From the NCBI GenBank assembly GCA_019973155.2, contig BPQB01000023.1, positions 372,001 through 436,000 of the forward strand: a stretch of 64,000 nt of DNA, written 5' to 3'. Shown in pieces: positions 56,168 through 64,000 of this stretch. The notes under the pieces were generated by a model. The model searched no databases and was not told where the DNA came from. It saw nothing but the letters and a program-made list of their open reading frames with translations. This DNA comes from Phanerochaete sordida. Lineage: Eukaryota > Basidiomycota > Agaricomycetes > Polyporales > Phanerochaetaceae. The first letter of the stretch is position 1, and every line of letters starts with the position of its first letter. Both the position numbers and the translations under genes were made by a program.

Positions 56168-57037
56168 CTACCACTTGTCTCTAGTAGAGGAATGGACGAA
56201 GCTGAATTTACGTGCTTCTGCAGCCAGACCGTGGTCCTCCAGTTGTTTCCGTATGTCCTCCTCGTCCCTCAGCCCGCGGCAGACCACTCGTCGAATCCGC
56301 GAATTGAGGATCTTCTCCATGTGGCCTTCCTTAATCAAATACTGTTGTACGTCATGGCTGTCGCAGTTGAATTCCTCGACAATGGATTTGACCAGTGTTT
56401 CGCCAAGGGTGTCCTTCGTGATTTTATACGCAGAGAAATCGGACAAAGCCAGGGTGCGCTTGAATCACATTTGCAGTCAGTGATACGCAGACACAGCGTT
56501 AATGGAACCACTCACGAGAGCCGCCCACTTTTCTCCTATATGAGCGTACAAGCACTTCCTGGCCTTGACTGAACTCGCGTTATCCCTGAAGTTCTGTTCC
56601 TCGAGGTACAGGCTGACGGGGTTCCAGAGCGGGAGCGCCTTCGGAACGCCGCTGACGGTGTCCCCTGGGCGAATTGCGCGTATGTTGATGTACAGGCTGT
56701 GCACATTCGGCGTGTGCTTCGCGATGTGCACCATGTCCTTGCCGAAGCGCTCCTCGAGGCGGAGGCAGCGCACGGCGCGTCCAAGCTCCGGGCGCGCGCG
56801 CAGAACGCTCGCTATTTTCGCGGTCTCTCCCCACCATGAAACCTCGAGCGACTCGTAGAGGAGTGGCGTGCCGACGCGGTTCCAGCGCTTTGAGACGAGG
56901 AGCAGCTGGCTGTGGCGGGGCGGCGGTCGGCGCGAGATCCTGCCGTCGCGGGGGAACCCAAAAAAGTGGACGGGGGAGACGAGAAGAGCGTGCGAGAGGA
57001 TCTCGCGGAGGAGTTCCTCTGGAAACTGGTCGCTCAT
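56168..57037 (-). CDS. F-box-like protein FB20 (inverted near-copy of FB13)
   Basis: 270 residues. Exons 57037-56516 and 56458-56168, the same lengths as FB13. FPEELLREILSHALLVSPVHF and LLLVSKRWNRVGTPLLYESL form the F-box-like region; VRCLRLEERFGKDMVHIAKH follows. Exon 1 ends WAAL; exon 2 begins RTLALSDFSAYKITKDTLGE with EEFNC and IRRVVCRG, ending FSFVHSSTRDKW. Compared with FB13, a one-residue deletion (KILNSR for KILKNSR) is balanced by one extra C-terminal residue. Head-to-head with FB21 at 189 bp. Confidence 0.83.
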
Positions 57038-57143
57038 TGTGTAAGGACGAGGGAAAGATATGTTAAACGCGACCCGACGCGACCGCGTGACGTGCGTTAC
57101 CTGGCCAAAATTCTGCGTCACGTCCGGGGCTGGAGCGATGGCG

Positions 57144-57153
57144 CGGTCACCTG
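57144..57153. promoter_or_regulatory. F-box-family promoter motif shared by FB20 and FB21
   Basis: CGGTCACCTG, about 74 bases from the FB21 start and 107 from the FB20 start. Confidence 0.65.
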
Positions 57154-57226
57154 CCTGTGACCAGCGTAATGTCACGTCCTTTATTACCGACGTTCGTGCG
57201 TCTGCCTCCTGCTCAATACTATCATC

Positions 57227-58209
57227 ATGCCCGAGATACTCCCCGACGAGATCCTGCACAAGATACTCGCGTACAACCTAACGCCCTCGCACACCGAATT
57301 CCTCGCATTTCAGGACGACACCAAGGAGACAGAGGGGCCCAGTCCCGGGCCATCGCGCTGCAGCGACCTCGTCCTCGTCTCAAAGCGCTGGCTGCGCGTC
57401 GGCACGCCGCTCCTGTACGAATGTGTGCGGCTCGCGAAGTCAGAGGACACCGCCGCCGTCGCACAGCTGCTCCGCGCACAGCCGCAGGTCGGCCACTCCG
57501 TGCGCTGCCTGAGGCTCGAGGGCGGCCTCGGAAGAGACCTCGTGCACATCGCCAGGGCCACCCCACGGCTCGAGAGGCTGTACGTCGTCATGCGTGTCAA
57601 GCCCGCCGACAACATTGCGGGGTTCATAAAGGCGCTCCCCCTTCTCCGTCCCAGCCATTTGTATCTGGAGAATGACTTCAGGCGGAGTGACAACAAGAAG
57701 ATTGTCGAAGTCCGGAAAGCCTTGGAGACCCACGTTCGAGACGCAGCCCCGTCATTGGTGAGCTCTGCATAGCCATACTAGAGACCAGTCTGATAGCCTG
57801 TGCAGAAATTTGTAACGCTGTCGGACTGGTTCGAGGGGATGAACCAGACGTGGGCGAGTGCACTTGCCGCGTCATCTGTGGAAGAGCTCAGCTGCAGGTC
57901 CGCTTATTTAGAGGGCTGGATTAAGAACGGGTTGATGCGCACGATGCTACAGGACTCGCCGTTGCGGCGGGTCGTATGCCGGGGCACCTTCCAGGGGCCT
58001 TCGATACGTGAATGCCTCAAACGCAAGGGCTTCACGGCGGCGGACGTAGAGAAGTTTACGTTCGTTCCTCACAGTTTGGATCATGAATTGTAAGTGTCAC
58101 AGTGCGCTTTTGGCTACTCGTCAGGAGGCTAATCGTCTTCGACAGCGAAATGATGTCGCTGGCGTCCAACTGGGGTCATTCGGGCACTTCGGACGATGAA
58201 GAGTACTGA
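57227..58209 (+). CDS. F-box-like protein FB21
   Basis: 292 residues. Exons 57227-57757, 57806-58089 and 58146-58209. LPDEILHKILAYNLTPSHTEF and LVLVSKRWLRVGTPLLYECV form the F-box-like part; VRCLRLEGGLGRDLVHIARA and LYLENDFRRSDNKK follow. Exon 1 ends PSL; exon 2 begins KFVTLSDWFEGMNQTWA with SSVEELSC and RRVVCRG. Exon 3 is an acidic tail ending TSDDEEY. Closest to FB10 in all three exons. Confidence 0.84.
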
Positions 58210-59156
58210 GCAAGTGTATTTTATCGCAGCTGTACACGAAAGCATTAGGCTACGTGTCGCGTAACGCGTTTGCCGTCTGAGGCTTTTGGTGTGCACTCGT
58301 GGTGACAATGAGGGAGCGGATGTGGGTAGATGTGGGCCTCTAGCGCAAAAGTTAAACCAACACCAGCTGCAAAGGATATCTTACAAGGTACATGAGCCTC
58401 GGGTTGGCAGGCTATGCCCAGGAGGCGGTCGGTTGGGGAAGTTGCTTAACCCCGGCAATATGCTCGTTCTGGTCTCCCATGCCGTTTGCTCACCGCGACT
58501 GACCAGAACCGTGCGAGACGCGATAACTCCTGAATGCCTGTTTTGCACATAGTTCGAGAGACTCGGTTTCAGGAAGGTAGGGTGCTAGATTGTGGTGTGC
58601 AGCCCTTGCTAGCATGGCAAGGACATGGCTGTATGCGGCGGAAGACGCACCCAGCTGCCCTCCTCATGATACTATTCCACACAAGTACCTCGAGCCCAGA
58701 GAAATCTCAACCAAGTATGCCGCCACATAAACGTCTGGATGTGTGGAATCTGGAAGGCTGGACCTGGTGTGGAAGGCGAGTTCGTGTAGCGTGCCAAGGT
58801 GGCGGTTGGGATTCAAGAGCAGCAAGCGCTGTATGCTTCGTCGACCCAGACCATATCCACGATGCTCGAACGCAATGCCCGAGCCTCCTTGTAAGTAAGC
58901 CATAATGAGAATCTGTGGATGTAGCTGAGCCTTGCCTGAGTGGAGGTCACGCAGGAATCCTCGCTGCTTCCGGTGCAGTGACACGCTCTTCAGGATAGCG
59001 CCGCGGCTGGAGTGGAGATAGGCTGCGCTGCGAGATAGTGTTGGAGATGGAAGCATTCTCGCTCTTATAGTTCATCATCTGCGCATGTCGAGTCCTGGAG
59101 AACTCTTCCTTCGACCCCCAGCACGCTCGCGGCGCAGCTGAGCCTGCTCGCCGACC
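58210..59156. other. Intergenic region before MFS transporter
   Basis: About 950 bases with only short unconvincing open frames. No repeat or RNA gene recognised; the last 100 bases are the MFS promoter. Confidence 0.45.
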
Positions 59157-60869
59157 ATGCACAAGCTCCTGCACGACTGGCGCGCAGGGTCGTCGGCCAT
59201 CCTTCCCCTCGCGTTCCTGCAGGCCTTCGCAGCGGGTCTCAACACCCTCCCGACGACATACCTCTTCCGCGCCGTGCGCTGCGACGAGTACCGCGCCACG
59301 CTCCCGCCGCACGCAGCGGACGACGACGTCTGCCGCGCGCCCGCGGTGCAGAAGGCGTACTCGACCGACATCGCGGTCTACGCGACGCTCCTCGCGGTGC
59401 TCGGCATCCTCGTCGCGGGGCCGTACGGCCGCGTCTCGGACGTGCGCGGGCGCAAGCGTGCGCTGTCGGTCTCGGTCGCGCTCAACGCGGCCGGCGACGC
59501 CTGGCTCGTGCTCTGCTGTGGGTGCCCCTCCGCGCGCGCCGCCCCCGTGCTGACAGCCGCCCCCAGCGCTCCTCGCGCTGCTGCGCACGCCGTGGCTCAT
59601 CCAGCTCGGCGCGGTCCTGCAGGGCGTCGGCGGCGGCTTCGCGGTCGTCATGGCCGGCCAGAACGCCTTCATCGCGGACACGTCGGGGCCGGGCGAGCGG
59701 TCGTACTACATGGGCCTCGCGCTCTTCATGTTCTGGGCCGGGCACGCGGTCGGGCCTCTTGTCAGCGGTGCGCTCCTCAGCCGGGACCTCTATTCTGTCA
59801 ATTTCGCGGTCACCACCCTCGCCTGGCTGCTCTACCTGCCGTACCTCCACTACGTCGTGCGCGAAGTCCGCCCACCACTTGCAGACCCCGATGCCGACAG
59901 CCCCGCCGCCTTCGCAGCGCCTACCACACATATATCGACTGCTTTCACGCTCCGTAGCGCGGTACGCTCCGTGTTCGAGCCCATGATCATCCTCACGCAG
60001 CAGACGCCGCTCCTCCTGCTGTCGTTCATCATGCCTGCTTCCATTTTGGCCATCGGAGTGTTCAACTTCATCGTGCCGTTCTGCGACACGAAATTCGGCT
60101 TAAAGCCAAGCGAGGTCGGCATTCATTTCTGAATCGCCCGAGTGCGCTTTGCTCATCTTGGCCCCAGGCAGGCGTCGTCAACGCAGCTGGTGCCTTTATG
60201 CGCGCGGCGTCGCTCATGCTGCTGCTCCCGCTCCTCATCCGCGCCTACCAATGGTTGGTGAAACGAAAAGTAATGGGAGCACACCCTCCAGCCTTGGTCC
60301 CTCTAAACGCGGACGAGGCGACGCCTTTCCTCGCTGGAGCCCCTGACGAGCTTCCGGCGAGCGACAGCGCGCCCGAGGTCAAGACTGCGTCGATTGCGCA
60401 GGAGCTGGCGATCCTCCGGCTGTGCCTGATGCTCGACGCGCTCGGTATGCTCGCGATCGAGCGCAGCAACAGTGTCCGCGACGTCATCGTCGGTGTGTGG
60501 CTCGCGTGCATCTCGCTGCTGCTGGCCGTCTGACGTGTGATCTCTAGCGTCGGTCGTGAGCTCGTTCGGTGCGCCTGCAGGGCCGTCGATGCAAGCCCTC
60601 ATCACGCTCGCTGCGCCACCTGGCGAGACCGGACGTGTGCTGGCCGGCTTGTCGGTGCTGCAGTCTCTCTCCGTGGCGCTGCGCGGCCCTGTGTTCGTCC
60701 CGCTTTTCAATGCCACCTTGGAAACCACTCCCGGTGCGATCTGGTGGATGGCTGCAGTAAGTGAATTATGCGATATCGCGTGCGGTGTTTGCTGATGATG
60801 CCTGTCCAGCTGATACTGTTCTTGTGCGGGTTGGTGTCGCTTGGTTTGCGCAAACGTCAGTTTGTGTAG
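59157..60869 (+). CDS. Major facilitator superfamily transporter
   Basis: Multi-pass membrane transporter, 500 residues. Exons 59157-59517, 59567-60114, 60168-60492, 60548-60756 and 60810-60869. The loop after TM2 carries the MFS signature-like GRVSDVRGRKRAL. Hydrophobic segments are spread through the protein, with a soluble central loop (PLNADEATPFLAGAPDELPA). SSFGAPAGPSMQALITLAAP and the C-terminal hydrophobic stretch match the partial paralogue at the right edge. About 12 membrane helices expected. Substrate not predictable from sequence. Confidence 0.86.
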
Positions 60870-60989
60870 TCGTAATCATGCGCTAGATGCGAATACATCA
60901 TGGATTGTATCAAAATAGGCTTTTGAGTCTAGATGAAAGCGTTGTAGTCAAGCGCATATAGGTATCGACCGCGTGCTGCCCGTCTGTCG

Positions 60990-60999
60990 CGATCACCTG
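60990..60999. promoter_or_regulatory. Variant F-box-family promoter motif (FB22)
   Basis: CGATCACCTG, one change from CGGTCACCTG, about 90 bases upstream of the FB22 start. Confidence 0.5.
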
Positions 61000-61086
61000 C
61001 TCGGTCGCCTCCACGGGTCTCGTGACGTCACAGCGCGGTCGAGTCTCAACTCTCGGGCGGTACGACGCTCTTTCTTCACGACCACC

Positions 61087-62077
61087 ATGACCTCTGCATC
61101 ACTTCCCGACGAGATCCTTCACGAAATACTGTCGTACAGCCTGTCAGTCCCACACGACGAGTTCCTCCGCTTCCACGACGACACGAGCGCGGGCTGGCTC
61201 GAGCAGCCCATACATCGTCACGCCGAGCTCTTGCTCGTCTCCAAACGCTGGCTCCGCGTCGGCACGCCCCTCCTATACCGCTACCTGCGACTCTCTACGC
61301 CAGCGCACACCGCCGCAGTCGCCAATCTCTTCCGCGCGCACCCCGAGATCGGGCGCGCGGTGCGCGGTCTCCGACTTGAGGGCGGTTTAGGAAAGGACCT
61401 CGCGCTTGTCGCGCAGCACCTTCCGAATCTGCACAGCCTCGCGCTCAGCCTGCGCATGAAGTCTACTGTCAGCGTCGCAGGGTTGAAGAAGGCATTACCG
61501 TTGTTCAGCCCTGTGCACTTCTACCTCGCACACGGGTATCGGAGGGAGAACAAGAAGGTCATCGAAGTGCGGAAGCTTCTGTTCGATTATATAAAAAATA
61601 AATGGACGTCATTGGTGAGCCGTCTGTACGAATGTCACGGTCCTGTGATGCGTGCTCATCACTCGTCACAGCAAAGCGTGGATCTGGCGGACTGTTTCGC
61701 GTTCGGTATGGACGGCGAGCTCGCCAACGCGCTCGCAGGATCCTCCATGAAGGAGATCAACTGTTTCGGAACCGACCTTATGTCCTGGCTTCCGCGTTGG
61801 GCTCGGATAATTCTCAAGGCTCCCAATTTGCAGCGCGTCATCTGCCGAGGAAAGTACAAGGAGAAGTTTATACGGGACAGCCTCTCGGAGCACGGGAACT
61901 CTAGTGAGAAGTTCTGCTTCGTCTCTCATTTCATGGACGAAATCCTGTGAGCATAAACCCTAGCTTCCAATTATTTGGCGTCGGCTAATCAGCTTGCATA
62001 GCGCAGGTCTAAATAAGAGGACCGCCGAAAGTGAGATGTTCAGCGATTTCGACGACGAGGAAGAGGCCGAACTTTAG
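61087..62077 (+). CDS. F-box-like protein FB22
   Basis: 292 residues. Exons 61087-61614, 61672-61946 and 62002-62077. LPDEILHEILSYSLSVPHDEF and LLLVSKRWLRVGTPLLYRYL form the F-box-like part; VRGLRLEGGLGKDLALVAQH follows. Exon 1 ends WTSL; exon 2 begins QSVDLADCFAFGMD with SSMKEINC and LQRVICRG. The third exon is strongly acidic (SDFDDEEEAEL). Intron 1 is 57 nt with no in-frame stop, so the unspliced frame is also open. Start chosen at MTSASLPDEI; an upstream in-frame ATG at 60973 exists. Isolated from the main array between MFS and uL5m genes. Confidence 0.84.
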
Positions 62078-62462
62078 CTTCCTTCGAACCGTTTTTTTAG
62101 TCCATGTCCTTTCAACAGTCTTTGAAATTGTACAGTTGTCCTGCACCTCATAAGGGAGAAATATAATTTGGGCTGCGAAGCTATAAGTATGCTTTGTCGG
62201 TAGAATCTGAATGCTGAGTGCGACTCAAGCTCAAGGTAGACTGCGTCATTTTCGTAGGATAATCACCATTGGCTACGTTGTGCGTGAGAGTTACATACCG
62301 TTTTCGACCTTGTGGACTTAGGCGCCGAACTCAGGATTGCCCGCGGGCGAGTGAAGGCAGACTCAAACCCGTCGTCCATCCTCCCCACGTTAGGTCCAAC
62401 CCAGTGAGCTAAATCTCGGACCATGTCTCACAGCTTTTGTCCTGAGAGGAGAATTGTGGCAG
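62078..62462. other. Intergenic: promoter region of mitochondrial uL5 gene
   Basis: About 385 bases, relatively AT-rich to 62300. A small upstream exon of the next gene cannot be excluded. Nothing else recognised. Confidence 0.45.
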
Positions 62463-63383
62463 ATGAGCGCTGCTCCGGCCGTCCAGGTTGCACGCTCAGC
62501 AGCAAAATCCAACCGATGGCGGGCAGTCCTGAATGCTAGGAAAGCCAAGGCACTCACCCCGCGCAAGCCTCTCAAACGCGATGAAAACGGTCTTCCGATA
62601 CCACATGTCCATGTTATCGTCCGGGACACGCACCAGTCCCGCATCGCGGAGCACTACCACAACACGCTCCGGGACGACCTCATGTACATGACTTACACCC
62701 ACAAGCCCGCCGACTCGAAGCCGCCACGGAAGATTCGCCTGTCGTACGATCCCGAGGACCCGTACGTGAAGCACAGATACAACCCGCCCATCGGTGGTTC
62801 GTTTGCGTGGACGCGCCAGGCCCTCCCGCCGGTGACCTACGAGAACGTGATCGAGCTCGAGCGCATCCAGCTGCACACGATGGTCAAGGAGGCCCTGCAG
62901 AGCAAGAGCCACCTGCTCGGCGCGCTCATGGCCTTCCGCGCGATCTCGGGGCTCTCCGCCGAGCAGGGCGGCATGCGCACCGTCGGCGGCGTCCAGATCG
63001 TCCGCGGCAAAAAGCAGGTCCAGGGCTGGATGCGCCGCAACGCCCCGGTCGGTGTCAAGGTCGACATCACCGGCCCGCAGATGTACGACTTCATCGGCAG
63101 CCTCGTCCACTTCGTCCTCCCGCGCATCCGCGAGTTCAACGGCATCCCGATGCCCCGCCCGTCGTCCTCGCTCTTCTCCGCAAGCGCAGCCTCGGGTGTC
63201 GTCTCGTTCGGTCTCCCGCCCATGGCCATGGGCCTCTTCCCGCAGATCGAGTACAACCTCGACGCGTATCCGAACAACTACGGCATGCACGTACACTTCA
63301 TCACGAGCGCGAGGGGGGAGGGTGCACAAAATAGAGTGAGGCAGCTGCTGTCTGGGTTCCAGATACCATTTGTTCGGGCATAA
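62463..63383 (+). CDS. MRPL7: Mitochondrial large-subunit ribosomal protein uL5m
   Basis: Structural protein of the mitochondrial ribosome, 306 residues in a single exon. The basic N terminus (RSAAKSNRWRAVLNARKAK) suits a mitochondrial targeting peptide. The L5 core is seen in GVKVDITGPQMYDFIGSLVH, PRIREFNGIPM and NNYGMHVHFITSA. Length agrees with the yeast protein (about 290). The start at 62463 (MSAAPAVQ) is the first ATG of the frame. Intron-free, unlike most of its neighbours. A conserved housekeeping gene at the edge of the F-box array. Confidence 0.88.
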   Translation: MSAAPAVQVARSAAKSNRWRAVLNARKAKALTPRKPLKRDENGLPIPHVHVIVRDTHQSRIAEHYHNTLRDDLMYMTYTHKPADSKPPRKIRLSYDPEDPYVKHRYNPPIGGSFAWTRQALPPVTYENVIELERIQLHTMVKEALQSKSHLLGALMAFRAISGLSAEQGGMRTVGGVQIVRGKKQVQGWMRRNAPVGVKVDITGPQMYDFIGSLVHFVLPRIREFNGIPMPRPSSSLFSASAASGVVSFGLPPMAMGLFPQIEYNLDAYPNNYGMHVHFITSARGEGAQNRVRQLLSGFQIPFVRA

Positions 63384-63495
63384 TGGTGCGTGGCATGTCA
63401 CTACAAAGGTCTCGGAAGCTGACTCCACCCAGTTGTGCTGTCTATCGTAGTTTTCCTGCCCAGACTAATACATGCTCGCGCTTTGCTGCCGTGCG

Positions 63496-64000
63496 TCACG
63501 CTTGCCTCTCGTGCACCAAGAAGAACTGCCTCGGGTTCAACGCAAAAGCCACGCTCGAGCACAACAACAGGATCCCCTGCAAGCACAATGTCAACACGGA
63601 CCCCATCCATGAGTTTGGTGGGCACTCACAGCAGCGACCCACCAAATCGCCCCGGGCGCCTTCTCGATGGTGGCATTGAACAGCGGAGCGAATATGGGAC
63701 CGCGGACGGCGGCGGCGGCAGACTGCAGGATGGACAGGCCCGCAAGCACACGCCCGACCTCGCCCGGCGGCGCCGCGAGCGTGAGCAACGCCTGCATCGA
63801 GGGCCCTGCGGGCGCGCCAAACGAGCTGACAATCGCCGCTGTGGTGCCAAGGTCAGCTGTGCGTCGTATGCGTGAAGCCGCCAGCACGAACCGAGGATGA
63901 CCTCGCCGGTGTTGCGGCTGCGCTCGATCGCGAACATGCCTATCGCGTCGAGCACGAGGCAGACGCGGACGATTGTGAGCTCCTGCGAGAGCGACGACGC
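63496..64000 (-). CDS. MFS transporter, C-terminal part (runs off the right edge)
   Basis: Partial paralogue of the MFS gene at 59.2 kb. Exons visible: from the window edge to 63892, 63838-63630 and 63576-63496. LVLDAIGMFAIERSRNTGEV, then SSFGAPAGPSMQALLTLAAP and NATIEKAPGAIWWVAA, match the other copy; the middle exon is 209 nt in both. The last exon is longer and ends in RQFFLVHERQA. The N-terminal two thirds lie outside. Direction is opposite to the first copy, so the pair flanks FB22 and MRPL7 as an inverted duplication. Confidence 0.85.

Noticed and set aside
62330..62410. Possible tRNA-like stretch upstream of MRPL7
   Set aside because: No acceptor or T-arm pairing could be constructed by eye; no tRNA consensus boxes.

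Overview
This is a eukaryotic window. Genes are rich in short (about 45-60 nt) GT-AG introns, coding GC is high, and the protein families are those of a filamentous basidiomycete: M64 metallopeptidases, a Cdc7/SepH septation kinase, a CPL1-like secreted protein and a very large F-box-like family. A wood-decay Agaricomycete (Polyporales-like) is my inference. No rRNA, tRNA, CRISPR or prokaryotic feature was seen.

Layout. 0-4.8 kb: two tandem secreted M64 metallopeptidase genes. 5.2-7.2 kb (minus): a long disordered protein with a conserved C-terminal block and a CaaX prenylation box. 7.8-12.6 kb: a 20-exon SepH/Cdc7/Cdc15-type kinase. 14.2-15.9 kb: a histidine-phosphatase-fold protein with a C-terminal membrane anchor. 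17.7-22.8 kb: an alpha/beta hydrolase, a degenerate kinase-like gene with a probable frameshift, and an AKR7-type aldo/keto reductase. 39.3-45.3 kb: three ABHD12/BEM46-like membrane alpha/beta hydrolase genes with an SDR gene between the first and second. 45.6-49.4 kb: a Bor1/SLC4-type anion transporter and a cysteine-rich CPL1-like secreted protein. 59.2-60.9 kb and the right edge: two related MFS transporters. 62.5-63.4 kb: mitochondrial ribosomal protein uL5m.

The dominant feature is a dispersed array of about 25 related F-box-like loci (named FB1 to FB22 plus three fragments, psi-a to psi-c) between 16 and 62 kb. Seventeen look intact, the rest are broken. They share an architecture: exon 1 carries an F-box-like N terminus and a leucine-rich-like region and ends just before an intron at a W-x-S-L position; exon 2 carries a second conserved module; many have a tiny exon 3 with a short or acidic tail. 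Several are head-to-head pairs, three of them separated by 178-179 bp. Nearly every member has the same dyad GGTNACC (fuller form CGGTCACCTG) in its promoter. Parts of the array are inverted duplicates of each other: 29.8-33.4 kb against 50.0-53.2 kb, and 33.7-37.5 kb against 55.9-58.2 kb. One non-autonomous DNA transposon (27.9-28.3 kb) lies inside the array.

How the genes may work together: the F-box-like products are plausibly substrate adaptors for SCF ubiquitin ligases, co-expressed through the shared promoter element. That is inference; the sequence shows the shared architecture, the shared motif and birth-and-death evolution.
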